Source: Mycogone perniciosa
Lineage: Eukaryota > Ascomycota > Sordariomycetes > Hypocreales > Hypocreaceae
Length of the DNA stretch: 64,000 nucleotides
Assembly: GCA_025331125.1 (NCBI GenBank)
Contig: JAOALB010000045.1
Coordinates: 124,001-188,000 of the forward strand
Direction: 5' to 3'
Every line of letters begins with the position of its first letter. Positions within the stretch are counted from its first letter, which is position 1. A program made the position numbers and the translations under genes. Shown here piece after piece: positions 32,572 through 43,802 of this stretch. A model generated the notes under the pieces. That model did not search any database. It was not told the origin of the DNA and worked only from the letters and a program-made list of their open reading frames with translations.

Positions 32572-32702
32572 GACGTCACAGGACAAGGACAGACCTTGGA
32601 GCTGTAGGTACCTAAGCCTAAGTACGAAGTACGAAGTAGTATTATCGGCTTCATCTTCCAAGATTCACTCTTCTTACTCCGGAGAGATCAATTTCATTCA
32701 CC

Positions 32703-33686
32703 ATGACGACGACCGAAGGCCAGTTCCAAGTAGGTGACGCGAGCTTCTACACGAAGACATGGACAGTATGTCTCCCTTTTTAAGCTTTTTTTCCAATTCT
32801 GATAAATCTGTGTGTTTGTTTCGAGTAACCTCGGCTGCTAACTACACAACAGCCGACAGGTCCTGTTAAGGCCAAGATCATCTTCGTACACGGCTTCAGC
32901 GAGCACATCAACCGCTACAATGACTTCTTCCCCAAGCTCGCCGAACACGGCATCGAGGTCCTCTCTTGGGACCAGCGTGGCTGGGGTCGCAGCGTCACCA
33001 AGCCCGCACAGAAGGGTCTCACCGGTCCAACCTCGCAGGTCCTTGCCGACATCGCGGCCTTCGTTCGAGACAAGCTCCCCTCAGACGTGCCTGTCTTTAT
33101 CATGGGCCACTCGATGGGTGGCGGCGAGGTGATCACATTTGCGGGCGACGCGCAGTATAAGGAGCTGGTGAGCCAGATCCGCGGCTGGATCCTCGAGTGT
33201 CCCTTAGTCGGGTTCACAGCAGGCGAGGAGCCCAGCTCGTTGAAGATCTTCGCGGGACGGCTGATTGGGCGACTGCTGCCCCGACAGCAGCTCAAGCACG
33301 TTGTGCCGCCGGAGCATCTGAGCCGTGACCAGGTGGTGGTTGAGTCGGTGCGCAACGACCCGCTGTGTCACAACACGGGCACGCTGGAGGGCCTGGCATC
33401 GCTGTTGGACCGCACGTCGCTGCTGTCATCGGGGGCGATCCGGCTGGGGAGTGAGGTGCAAGCCGTGTTGTTAACGCATGGTACGAGGGACCTGACGTGT
33501 AGCTACGATGCGTCGATGAAGTTCCTGGAGGAGCAGACGGCGGTGGCGGATAAGGTGGCCAAGTCGTATGAAGGCGCGTATCACCAACTCCACGCGGATC
33601 ACTGCAGGGAGGAGTTTACGAAGGACCTAGCTGAGTGGATCTTGAAGCGTTGCGACCAGAGTGGAAAGATTGAAGCGAAGCTGTAA
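32703..33686 (+). CDS. Monoacylglycerol lipase-like serine hydrolase (alpha/beta fold)
   Basis: Exons 32703-32765 and 32853-33686 give 298 residues. The features are FVHGFSEHINRY (oxyanion-hole HG), WDQRGWGRS, the nucleophile elbow GHSMGG with S108, then THGTRDLTC with D224 and YHQLHADH with H258 as the likely acid and base of the triad. This is the layout of monoacylglycerol lipases such as yeast Yju3, which split monoacylglycerols at lipid droplets. There is no signal peptide, so the protein should be cytosolic or droplet-associated. From about 33090 on, codon usage is strongly GC-ending, more than in the neighbours. The last residues (KIEAKL) end in a weak peroxisomal-like tripeptide, AKL; this is noted only as a possibility. 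Confidence 0.88.
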
Positions 33687-33800
33687 TGGGCGGCGTTGAC
33701 TTGATTGAATGATTGATTGGTTGGTTATGTTATATCTTGAATGCTAACTACTAGTTTGATGAAGCGTTTATTGTATGTATGATATCTCGATTGATTAAGA

Positions 33801-33820
33801 CTTACTTACTTACTTACTTA
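33801..33820 (+). repeat. CTTA tetranucleotide microsatellite
   Basis: Five tandem CTTA units just downstream of the lipase-like stop codon, followed by TATG. It is a simple slippage repeat. Confidence 0.9.
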
Positions 33821-34088
33821 TATGTTTGCTCTGAAATAAATGAGTGCATCCTGTCAGTCTCATCTCATGTAAGATTCACATGGAGTGAGTGGGTGGGCTT
33901 GAAATATTTTTCGATTCTCACGTCTTTTATATCTTCATATCTCGAAGCGAGGGCATCGATGGTCGGAAATGTTAAGCAAATTATCATTTATAACAGAGCC
34001 AGCCTATGATGCATTTGGTGGTGATCGGGCACCATAATTTGACACATGTCAAAGCACAGCCCGAAAGGATGGAGAACCTGCTAATCTG

Positions 34089-34114
34089 TACGAAGTACGG
34101 AGTACTACTCCGTA
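34089..34114. repeat. TACGAAGTA-TACGGAGTA-TACTCCGTA cluster
   Basis: Three words of the dispersed family in 26 bp. The first two overlap at their shared TA (7-bp period); the third is inverted and set 2 bp further on. Confidence 0.9.
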
Positions 34115-35051
34115 TGGATTCCGGAGACGCCCGAACCTGTAGGAAATGAAGCTTTCGTGTTAATGCAGCCAAGAATATTCGAGTTCTATATAAATGATGG
34201 AGATCCCCATGTTTTTGGAGATGCCGTTTTCACTCCATTTATTTCTTAACCGTTTCCCGTTCACATTGATCAACCCTCACTCACATTTGCTAACCTCGCC
34301 TTGATATATTACCACCACGGACACACACAACTAAAGATACATTCCTATTAAGACGAGACATGGGTAATGTTTGACCTAAAATTGCTGTCGCAACTGCGCA
34401 TGAGCCATTTGATTTTTGGGGGCAGATTTTCAATCCAAGAAGACAGGTGCTCGGGCCTGAGCGGAGAAGGCGTGATGGAGGGACAACATGTATTACGGAG
34501 TACAGAGTATTATGAGGGAAAGATGCAGTCAATCCAACCACCTCTTTCTCCCTTTTCTCATCTCTTGAAATCGTGTGTTCGATCTTATCCCCGCACTCAA
34601 TCCATCCTCCTTCATTCACCCTCATCAATATTTGCTTACTCGTAGTACTAATACTACTACTAAACGAACGAGATATTCCCCCACTAATTAAAGGAAGCCA
34701 ACCGACTGATCTCGCATTCGTCTCGGAGATCCGCTTCCAATTTCCAGCTTACTATTTATTACTCGTACGGCAGATGTCAACATCCACTTCTGTCAATGGT
34801 CCTTGCATCAGAGCTCCATCGATAAGCCACAGAGGCCTCCCCTCGCCATCTCCACAGGTTTAGAGTTGGCCCTCTTTTTCGACCTGTGTTGATGATTAAT
34901 TGTTCTTGAAGGGTAACTACTTTGTGTCTGGATCCGGCAGGTGTTGATTGCTGTCTTTCTTCTTCGCCTCACTCGCCTTGACCGCGATTTTATTTCTCTT
35001 CTTCACAGAGAAGAAGGAATCCGGAACTCGTCAACTGGATCAACCGCCATC

Positions 35052-36431
35052 ATGCATCCCGACGCAAGCAACACCATCACCCATCATCCCAACGTCTACC
35101 ATCTCCAGCACCTCCATCAGCCGGCTTCCAGCCGCAGCAGCTCTCGTTCGCCCGCCATTCGCGGCGCGTCCAGCACTGCGGTTGAGCCTGTCGAGCCCAC
35201 GCCTGACCATGATGCCGTGGAGCGCCACCACTCTGTGGCCACCGATGTAGAGAGCCAGATCACAGCGGGCCGGAACACACGAATCCCGCGTTTGTCTGTT
35301 GAGAGTGACCCATACGGTCTCTCCTTCTCCTACAAGACCGACTCGGACCTCGACCAGATCAAGGCCAACTCGTCTCGTAAGAGGGATGGTAGCCGCGTCT
35401 CCGGCTCGGCCAAGAAGCTGGGGCCTAAGCGCGACCATCGCAAGGTCCGCGGCTTCTACGAGAATCAGAATGCCGCCATTGAACGCATGTTAAAGTCGGT
35501 CGAGGAGCACCGCGCGGACGCCCGTCAGGAGCAGGGCGACGATCAGCTCAAGTTCCGCATTGCCATTTACGGCTCGCTCGCCGCCAACATCCTTCTCACG
35601 GCCCTTCAACTCTACGCGGCCATCACATCCGGATCGCTGTCTCTCTTTACTACCATGGCTGATGCCATTTTCGATCCGCTTAGCAACATTACTCTAATCC
35701 TCTCCAATCGCGCTATCAAACGAGTCGACCCGCGACGGTTCCCAGCCGGCAAGGCACGTCTCGAGACGGTTGGCAATATCGTCTTTTGCTTTCTCATGAG
35801 CTCCGTGTCACTCATCATCATTGCTTTTGCAGCCCAGGAGCTCACTAAGAGGGGTGGAGACAAGGAATTTCATCTACCCTCGGTCATCTCAGTGTGTGGG
35901 GCCTTTGCAACCAAGTTCGCTCTCTTCATGTATTGCTGGTCCATCAAGGACAAGTACAGTCAGGTCAACATCCTGTGGCAGGACCATCGCAACGATCTTC
36001 TTGTTAATGGCTTCGGTATCCTGACATCCGTGGGTGGTGCGAAGCTGGAGTGGTGGATTGACCCTATGGGCGCCATTCTTCTATCTCTCCTGATCTCAAG
36101 CGTCTGGCTGCACACGGCATTCAATGAGTTCCTTCTCCTTGTCGGAGTGGTTGCTTCAGTGGACACGCAGCAGCTCATTACATATGTGTGCCTCACACAT
36201 TCGGACGCGATTCAGGGAATCGACACGGTCCGAGTTTACCACTCAGGCCCCCGTTTGATTGCCGAGGTGGACATTGTCATGGACCCATCACGCACGCTCA
36301 CGGAAACACACGACGTGGCTGAGGAGTTACAGTTTAAGCTGGAGAGTTTACCCGACATTGAGCGGGCCTATGTTCACATTGACTACGAAACCACTCACAA
36401 ACCGGAACACGCCTATAAGAAGGACCTTTAA
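35052..36431 (+). CDS. Cation diffusion facilitator, manganese-type (DxxxD)
   Basis: An intronless 459-residue protein. The open frame continues upstream to a GTG at 34941, but the first ATG is at 35052 and the N-terminal region from there (MHPDASNTITHHPN) is His/Ser-rich. Transmembrane helices start near residue 170 (FRIAIYGSLAANILLTALQL). Metal site A in helix 2 is D204-AIF-D208 and in helix 5 D311-HRN-D315. DxxxD at both sites is the mark of Mn-transporting CDFs, whereas Zn-CDFs have HxxxD. The conserved NRAIKRVDPRRFPAGKARLE loop and a C-terminal cytosolic domain (VRVYHSGPRLIAEVDIVMDP) are present. It probably exports Mn2+ from the cytosol into Golgi or vacuole. The metal assignment is by motif, not assay. 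Confidence 0.88.
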   Translation: MHPDASNTITHHPNVYHLQHLHQPASSRSSSRSPAIRGASSTAVEPVEPTPDHDAVERHHSVATDVESQITAGRNTRIPRLSVESDPYGLSFSYKTDSDLDQIKANSSRKRDGSRVSGSAKKLGPKRDHRKVRGFYENQNAAIERMLKSVEEHRADARQEQGDDQLKFRIAIYGSLAANILLTALQLYAAITSGSLSLFTTMADAIFDPLSNITLILSNRAIKRVDPRRFPAGKARLETVGNIVFCFLMSSVSLIIIAFAAQELTKRGGDKEFHLPSVISVCGAFATKFALFMYCWSIKDKYSQVNILWQDHRNDLLVNGFGILTSVGGAKLEWWIDPMGAILLSLLISSVWLHTAFNEFLLLVGVVASVDTQQLITYVCLTHSDAIQGIDTVRVYHSGPRLIAEVDIVMDPSRTLTETHDVAEELQFKLESLPDIERAYVHIDYETTHKPEHAYKKDL

Positions 36432-36918
36432 TCTCAAAGAAACACGTTGCGTTCGATTAGTCAATTTGGAGTTGGGATTCTCACTGTGGATTGCATTGAC
36501 AGAAAAGCAGATGTTTGGTTCGCGGACTGTATTGGGTTTTAGTCTGGGGAAGCACAAACGAATTGTGCAATGAGAGTGTGACTAGGTAGGTATCGATTGA
36601 TCATTGAATATGAATAGATGGTATCTTTTGTGTATGTGGCAACTCCCTATACTATTACGCGACCATCCAAGTGATGGGTATGAGGCTTTTGATGTCACCC
36701 ATCAGGCTCCAGACGAGATAGCGTCACCCAGAGCCGCTCCTATTCGTCCGTCCTCGAGTTACTTGGTCATCGACTCACAGCGGCAGGAGAGAAAACAATT
36801 GAGCGTTCATTCAAGCATACGTCGCTCGATGCGGGGGTGGAGATGCTTTGCTGGACTGATTGATTAACAATGTGAGTTTGCAGCAGGTGGAGTGGAGGGC
36901 GACATGGTTGATGGTCGT

Positions 36919-36954
36919 CATGATAGGCCGTGATAGGACGTGATAGGACGTGAA
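36919..36954 (+). repeat. 10-bp tandem repeat TGATAGGACG
   Basis: About 3.5 units: TGATAGGCCG, TGATAGGACG, TGATAGGACG and a partial TGAATCGGCC. Noncoding. Confidence 0.85.
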
Positions 36955-37293
36955 TCGGCCGTTTCTTCATTCGCCGTGATTCAGCCAGAGTTGGGCATTA
37001 ACATTAACCTGCAAAAGGACCTATGGATGTGTCGCCTCTGGGCACATGTGCATGTAGTAGGAGCAGTATGAGTGTTTTTCAAGGCCCCTTTACGAAGGAC
37101 GCGAAGCTGGATGCTACCGTCTTGCAGCCGGATATGTGGGCAGGCTGTGTTGTACAGATTGGCATTCGTCGGCACGTCGATACATATCATATATCAAAAC
37201 AGGGAAGTTGACGAGAACATTCGACGGCTGTGGCGTTAGGCATTGGGCGTTGGGCGTTAAACGTTGGGCTCGCAGACGAACACCCTACTAGAA

Positions 37294-37335
37294 GTATGTA
37301 TGCATGCATGCATGTATGTAAGTATGTATGTATGA
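37294..37335 (+). repeat. TATG/CATG tetranucleotide tract
   Basis: Tandem TATG and CATG units (TATGTATGCATGCATGCATG and on) with one interruption. It runs into AGTAGTAGTAG triplets. Confidence 0.9.
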
Positions 37336-37661
37336 AGTAGTAGTAGCATGTAGAATATATTGTATGTGCGAAGCCTGCAGCTGGAGAGCGAATAATAATA
37401 CCTAATTCCCACCTTATCAAAGGTGGTACTCCGTACGCATTGGTAATATGGGGCTGTAACGTAGGCGCTTGGGAAGGGAAAAAGAGAGGCTAGTTTAAGT
37501 GATTGCCTACGTATTGCATTGCATGCAGCATCTATCATCTGTTATGCGGATGCGTGATATGTAGGAAGAATGATACGACAGACAGCATGCATGGATCGCG
37601 CTGGCATGTTTGCCACGAACTACTGCGTACTACCACTGGCTTGACATACTTACAGAGCAGC

Positions 37662-37740
37662 TACGGAGTAGTTACGGAGTAGTAGCACGAAGTACAGTGC
37701 AGCTAGTAGAAGCCCCAGGAGTAGTATACGGAGTAGTATA
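37662..37740. repeat. Cluster of TACGGAGTA words
   Basis: Exact copies at 37662-37670, 37673-37681 and 37727-37735. An imperfect CACGAAGTA (37686-37694) and a TATGGAGTA (37738-37746) lie nearby, and the words alternate with AGTAGT triplets. Confidence 0.88.
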
Positions 37741-38249
37741 TGGAGTAATGCCAGTGATAGTATCTTGCGAGTACGACCCCGAAGCAATCTTTCATGTCGA
37801 GAGCATTTGTGAAGGTCTCAAGAGACAATACGCAAGTGGCTCAACGTGGCTCACGAACTGGAGGAGCAAAAGCGAAGAAAGTCGGCGGTTGAATTGTGGT
37901 GGCTGCTGCAGGTGGCGCGCCGTTACATTGTTGCTCTGCGCATCAAAGTGGCTCTCGAGGCATGATTAGTGCCACACCCGCTTGGACGGCTCTACTTCGT
38001 ACTCCAACAAGCTCCCAATTGCAACCACCATTGCACGGCCGCGCCCAATTCTTGGTTCTCATTTTGGATTGTTTTTTCCCCTTTATTACTCTGGCCTCGC
38101 TCTCTAGAAGCTGCCGTTTTCCCTCCTCTCTTCTCTTCTCTTTACTTCCCATAGCTCATCCGTGGATCATCCTCTGTTGCTCTGCTTTGCCTCTCTTAGC
38201 TCACACTCGAAATTCAGTCGGTCAGTCATCCTGGTCCTGACCCGCCACC

Positions 38250-40532
38250 ATGGTTCTGTCAAGCGGGGGAGGAGAGCATGTCTATGCCACGGTTCGTCAT
38301 TTGCTGCCCGCAACACAACCAAAGCTTCTGTATAGTTGGCTAACAAGATTACCATGGTGTGGCCCCCCGGGTACAGCTTCTCTTGAACGATTCATATCTC
38401 CCAGGTGCGTTGTCTTTGCCCAATTGCGTCTCGCAGCTCATTGCTAACCCACCGCCTCACACAGGCGCTCTTGTCCTGGCCCACTCGTTGCGCGATGCGG
38501 GCACCACAAAGAAGCTGGCCGTCTTGGTCACCACTGATACCGTGACCGCTGATGCCATCGCCCAGCTCGAGGTGAACCTCCGCCGTTCGGGGAAAGAAGA
38601 CGACTTGCTGACCACGAGCCCGTGCAGACTGTGTACGACTATATCTTGCCCGTGCCACGTATACGGAACGACAGGCCCGCCAATCTATATCTTATGGATC
38701 GTGCCGACTTGCACTCTGCCTTTACCAAGATCAACTTGTGGAAGCAGACACAGTTCTCCCGAATCGTCTACATTGACGCAGATGTTGTTGCGTACCGCGC
38801 TCCGGACGAGCTTTTCGACCTGCCGCATGCCTTTGCCGCATCTCCCGACATCGGATGGCCCGACCTGTTCAACACTGGCGTCATGGCCCTGACCCCCAAC
38901 GCCGGTGACTACTATGCCTTGGTGGCCATGGCTGAGAGGGGTATTTCCTTTGATGGTGCCGATCAAGGTCTTCTCAACATGTATTTCAAGAACGACTTCC
39001 ACCGCTTGCCCTTCACTTACAACGTTACCCCGTCCGCACACTACCAGTATCTTCCTGCTTATCGACACCTTCAGTCCAGCATCAACATGGTGCACTTCAT
39101 TGGCGCCAACAAACCTTGGTTTGCTGGCCGTCATGTCTCATATGGAGGCTCAGCTTACGACGAAATGGTTGGCCGATGGTGGGCAGTATACGACCGCCAC
39201 TATCGAGAGCAGGTATGTTTGTGTCCAAAGCCGAAATGTCTGTGAGGAATTCGCTAACTCAACGCTCTAGGAGTTGTCCCGGTTCGCACCCGGGCAGCAA
39301 GACAAATTCGCCTCCAAGAGCTGGGATGCTCAAAAGTGAGATGGCTTCTTCCTCGCTTCCTATGCAACAATGATGTGCTAAAATGTCTTTGAAACAGGCA
39401 ACCCCCTCCAACTAACTCGAGGCCAGAGGCAGCGCACTTCCCTTCAGCTCATTATGAAATGTCGAGAGATGCCTCTCAATTCGTGCCCCCTGGAGGCATA
39501 AGGGAACACCCAGCGCCACCCCCCATATTCCCGTGGGAGGGACATCAGCCCAAGCCTTCAAGATCTTTCGGGTATGAACTGCAGACAGCTAAAGAGCCTC
39601 CGTTGGAGCAAGCGGCAGCCACAAGAGAGGCCCTCTCCCCCATTGAGCTGCCTTCCTTGGCGTCATCTACGGTTAGCACAAAGAGTGAGGCGGTAACACC
39701 GACTACTCCCACCCAGGCTTCCCATGGGGCTGCTCCATGGACCTCGTTTCAACGGGTCAATGCTTGGGACGATGTGCCTGGGATCAATCGCTATGTTGAG
39801 GGCTTCGAGAAGCATCAGCGGTCAAGAAGCCGGTCCTTGAAAGGGGCCAAGGATACAGACGCCACCAATGTCCAGGACGGTGCTGAGCCACATGCCTTTA
39901 AGCTGACCGACTTCCCCAGCGAGGTGGAACGCCCCAGTCTACCGGTCACTCCGGCCCCAATCCGTGGATCATCGACCTGGCTCCAGGGCGATGATCCTGA
40001 AGTCGACAATGGTCAACCACTGCTACCAGCAGCCGAGGGAGTACCGGCACAGCCTGAATGGGTATGTATACATGGACAAGTGTTGGGACCCGCGGACCGC
40101 CTGTGCAAGTTAACTGACATGTTGTTCTATTAACAGGATCCCACGGAACAACTTCAGAAGCTTTCTGGCCAGCATTCAGAGGCGTTGCTGCGCCGACTCG
40201 GGGGAGAGGAGCCTGATTCATTGGAGGCTGTGAGTAGCTAAATCCCATCTTGGCCATTGCCTTTTGGGTCATAGCCTATCGAACCTCCTACTCATCCTGC
40301 GCAGTTCGTCCCTAGCGTGCTCAGTCCGCAGCCAGTCAAAGGCACTGCGGCTGTGGTGACGACTGCTTTGGAGCGCAAGATGGAGAATATTGACATTGAA
40401 AGCCGTGGAGTGCCGATACGGCAACCCAGCTATTCCGGCCCAGGAGTAGCTTGGGACAAGGGGGAGGATTTTCTCCAGCACGAGACGCCGTTGCTACCCA
40501 CTGAGGAGGAAAGAGACGTGCTTGATACATGA
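38250..40532 (+). CDS. Glycogenin (self-glucosylating initiator of glycogen)
   Basis: Exons 38250-38291, 38377-38404, 38465-38571, 38628-39212, 39271-39335, 39398-40061, 40137-40229 and 40305-40532 give 603 residues. The GT8 domain reads VYATLLLNDSYLPGALVLAHSLRDAG, then VYDYILPVPRI, KINLWKQTQF and the DxD metal site IVYIDADVVAYR. Further on are FNTGVMALTP and SAHYQYLPAYRH, whose tyrosines sit where the autoglucosylated Tyr lies in animal glycogenin. A long Pro/Ser-rich tail follows, with RVNAWDDVPGINRYV, a conserved motif that may contact glycogen synthase. Exon 2 is only 28 nt. An in-frame alternative acceptor at 40274 would add ten residues (PIEPPTHPAQ) before exon 8. It converges on HRD1. 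Confidence 0.93.
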
Positions 40533-41079
40533 TACTGCGCATTAACTTGAGGTTTCGTTGTGTTTGTGTGGAGGCGGGCTGCAAAATATGTTATGATGGG
40601 AAGTTCTGCCTGGCATCATGTTTGTCTACACATAGTACCTGCAGCATCATCTTCGTTTTATTGCTATCTGCTTTTTTGGATCGTTTGGTTTCTCCGATTG
40701 GATTTGACAGCGTTATCGCCCCCATGCTTTTCGTCTCTTCGATGTGATATCAGCATACGTCCCAGCACTTCTTTTTCGATTCTACTTTTTTTTTCGTACA
40801 GGAAAGCGAGCGAGCTACGTGCCTATGATATATTCAGCCATGGGGATTACATGAAGAGATCACCTGAATAAGGATACACTACTATATTACTACTTTATTA
40901 TCAAAGGAGAAGGTAGATGGCTACATGATGGTGGGCTATGGTTTGGATTCATGATTGGAATTACAACTTAAAATCAGGTGGAAAGAAAGGAACGCACATT
41001 GAACTTGTCATTCCAGGTCTGTGTGCTACACCAGAACAGTACATTAAGTAAATACAGATAGTACGGGAGCCAGTGTCTT
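40533..41079. other. Convergent 3' intergenic region (glycogenin / HRD1)
   Basis: 547 bp with T-rich runs (40780-40800) and AT-rich DNA (40875-41060), as expected for two 3' UTRs. No gene or palindrome copy is seen. Confidence 0.5.
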
Positions 41080-43802
41080 TTAGTCCTCGGCGTCGTCCTC
41101 TGCCTCTTCAACAGTGACGGGTTTTCCCTTGCCCTTGTCGGATGATTCCTCCTGTTTTGAATGGGTCTCACCCTCCTCGTGCTGTGATGTCGAACTAGAT
41201 TCGCCTTTTGGTGCTGTCTCCAGGGGAGGTTCCTGGCTTCCCCCGTTGCGATCCCTTGATGCATCCGTTTGTGAACTAGACGGTGTGGCAGTCTCTGGTC
41301 TGGCTAGGCGAGGTCCACTGCCGAAAAGCTGGGCTGATCCACCCCAGTTGGGCATCACCGGACTGGGCGATACCACAGAGGGCGGCTCGGTAGTTTGGAG
41401 GGGTCGGGGCACCGTACTTGGCCGTTGTCTCGAGGTCTCGCCCAAGGTCGCCGTTGATGTTACTGGTTCGCTTGAGCTCACCTCATGGCTTCCCGAGCTG
41501 GTTGGCGTGGGCTGAACCGAAGCCGTTATGGGATGGCTCACATTTGCCGTGTCGCCATTATGTGATACACTTGCGGTTTGAGGGGACGGCTGTGGTGCCC
41601 CTTGATGACCTTCGAGCCTCTGTAGTGGCATGAGCGACCACCCTGGTGGGAGCACCACACCCTCTGGGAGGTCAGGGCTGCCAGCAGGAATTGTTGCTGA
41701 ATATCCAAACGAACCCTGACGAGTCGTAAGCGAACCAACCACCCGCGGCGAAGCGCTTGGGAACATTTGCGGTAATGTCGGCAAGCCAGTGAGTTGAGGG
41801 GCTTGTGGTTGAAGGGGCATCGGAAACTGTTGACCCTGGGGGAATGGCAGGGTTACGGGTTGGTTGGAGACAGGGGGCAGTTGAACCTGTCCGTTCTGTG
41901 CTGCATCCTGCGCTTGCTGCCGTCGCAGACGAATTCGTTGAAGCTCTGCCGCGAGTAGACCGAATATCTGGAGCTCAGCCTGTGTAGTCTGCAAGTTCAT
42001 CACTTCCTGTTGTAAAATCTGTTCCGCCTGCTGAATAAGGCTTCCAACGGTCTGGATGTTGTCTCCTGAAGAAGGCTGTCGCGGCGGGTTCTGAGAAGCC
42101 GTATCCGGGGCCTGTCCCAAGTCACCAGCGAGCTGAGGCATGCCAAACTGTTGAGCCAGTTCCCGCACTTGTTGCCCATTAGCTCCAAATCCAAGTCTAA
42201 TGGGTCCCAAGGTGAAGACACGAGGTTGTCCACCTCCTCCTGCTTGATTTGGCGGAGCGGCGTCGTTTTGTCTGGCTTCCCCACGGGGGGCGTTGTCGTT
42301 AATGTTATTGTTATCGTTGTTAACAGGAGCCCGTACTCCACCGAATTGTATCCTGAGACCGGCAGCGCGAGGGGCTTGAGGAGTGCGAGCCCGATCAGCG
42401 GTCACCGGGCTTCTGCAAGTCGGGCATACCTGCTGCCGTTCGAGCCAGCTCTTCAAGCAGCCAAGATGCAAAATATGCCCACATGGCAGTTTCTTGGGAC
42501 GTACTCGGTCAATCGCGTCAGAGTTGTTGACGGGATCCCAGTGGTGCATCTCTTCACGACAGATGATACAGGTATTCTCCTGGGCAAGGTCTTGCTGAGT
42601 TGCATCAGGATATTTGTTCATTTCCTGGATGGCCCTGCGGTAACGGAGGAGGGCATGCAATCTCTTCAGGAAGTCTCTCGTAGTCATGAAAAGGTCTCTC
42701 ATAATGTGTATGGGTAGACCATAGAACGTGAGGAGCATCAGGAAGAAGGCAATATAGATGCCTAATTTGATCATATCTAGAGACGAATGTTAAAGCCTTA
42801 TCGGTGAATAAGAATAGGGAGAGTTATCTTACCAGTCAGGAGATCCAACCACAGGACCCATTCGCCCTTCGCTGCCCAGCCCGGTACCTCAATGTCCATT
42901 TCGTCAATGTCATCCGGGTTAGGTAAAGGCTCTTGGTTCTCTGAAGCCTCTTGTCCAGCTGCAGCCGCCTGTTCCCGTTGTCGTATCATGGCTTCTCTCT
43001 GTTTCCTGACCTCTTCTCTACGTTCCAGCAAGCGTTTCTTCGTCTGTGTTTTGATAATACTCTGCTCGGCAAGCGACAGAATGTACCGAGCCCCAGTTCG
43101 CCAGGAACAAGTGGCCAGCACTGCAAATTCAAATAAGAACATGACCATCATGTTAGGTCGAGCTTGTTGAATGACGGTGTTGATTGCATAGCGCAGTATC
43201 CAGACATCGTAGATGAAACTCATGGCCAGGGAGATACTAAGGCGGGTATGGAATAGCCTGGGATTTGGGGGCGGTTGCTGTTCAAGAAACTCGACACGGC
43301 CATCGCCAATCCAACCCCATACCTTCCCAGTCACCAGGGCTGTAAACATGACAAGGAACCAAGCCCCTATCTCCTCCCTGAAGATGGTCATGGCCAGGCA
43401 TGTTTCCGTGATGGCGAACCACGCCCGTTCGGTGAGCTGCTCGACCTCGACTGCTCGTAATGTACCATAACATAGCTGCGTCAGAGCATAGATGAAGCTA
43501 CTGTATAGTAGCAACGTGAAGTTGACCAGTACCTAAGATGGGAATATGGTCTCAGTGAGACATCATAAGACGATATTTGAGGAGATCACTCACCAGCAAA
43601 CAGAAGTTGCTCTGGGCAAGATATACCATGGCCGAATAGAAGTTGGCACGCTGGTGGAATGCCGAGATTACGACGGCCCCAGCGAGGCATGTCGACACCT
43701 GTGAGAATCGTCAGCACATGATCAACGGATGATATGGAGATGGGTAGCTCGGGAGCTGGTGACGCGAGCTTCACATACCCCGGCGTACCAGCCAAGACGC
43801 AT
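41080..43802 (-). CDS. hrd1: ERAD E3 ubiquitin ligase HRD1 / synoviolin
   Basis: Exons 43802-43779, 43698-43594, 43532-42833 and 42776-41080 give 841 residues. The first exon encodes MRLGWYAG. A multispanning N-terminal membrane domain follows (STCLAGAVVISAFHQRANFYSAMVYLAQSNFCLLVLVNFTLLLYSS cut here into segments: helix 1 near 9-25, helix 2 near 35-60). A charged cytosolic loop (KKRLLERREEVRKQREA) separates it from the last helices. A RING-H2 finger at about 346-397 has CIICREEMHHWD, LPCGHILHLGC and CPTC. The C-terminal ~440 residues are disordered, Pro/Gln/Ser-rich and end acidic. HRD1 forms the retrotranslocation channel and ligase for misfolded ER proteins. The gene borders a 17 kb gene desert, which holds its promoter. 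Confidence 0.95.

Larger units (their letters stand above)
31796..32702. promoter_or_regulatory. Repeat-bearing intergenic region upstream of the lipase-like gene
   Basis: This 907 bp stretch has no gene. It contains the densest array of the TACGAAG/TACGGAG word in the window (32249-32316), a second two-unit array (32623-32638), a TACGAGTACTCGTA palindrome near 32436, and a degenerate ACAAGC repeat (32526-32571). All of them lie upstream of the lipase-like gene start at 32703. Confidence 0.6.
33687..35051. promoter_or_regulatory. Intergenic region upstream of the cation transporter
   Basis: 1.36 kb without a gene. It holds a CTTA tetranucleotide repeat (33801-33820), a three-unit palindrome cluster (34089-34114), TACGGAGTACAGAGTA (34494-34509), and a TATATAAAT sequence near 34187. 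The last 400 bp are pyrimidine-rich with in-frame codons before 35052, but no ATG, so a long 5' leader is likely. It could be spliced (possible donor near 34858, acceptor CCGGCAG at 34940). Confidence 0.5.
36432..38249. promoter_or_regulatory. Microrepeat-rich intergenic region between CDF and glycogenin genes
   Basis: 1.8 kb without a gene. From 36.9 to 37.8 kb it is packed with short repeats of several unrelated units: a 10-bp TGATAGGACG repeat, a GCGTTGG repeat, a TATG/CATG tetranucleotide tract, and five TACGGAGTA-type words. The last ~250 bp before 38250 are CT-rich and lead to a near-ideal GCCACCATGG start context, so the glycogenin promoter and leader lie there. Confidence 0.55.

Noticed and set aside
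34941..35051. 37-residue N-terminal extension of the CDF transporter
   Set aside because: It begins with GTG, has no ATG, and the ATG at 35052 is in good context (GCCATCATG).
39282..39301. tRNA B-box-like sequence GGTTCGCACCCGGGC
   Set aside because: It lies in glycogenin exon 5, has no A box at the right distance and no cloverleaf.
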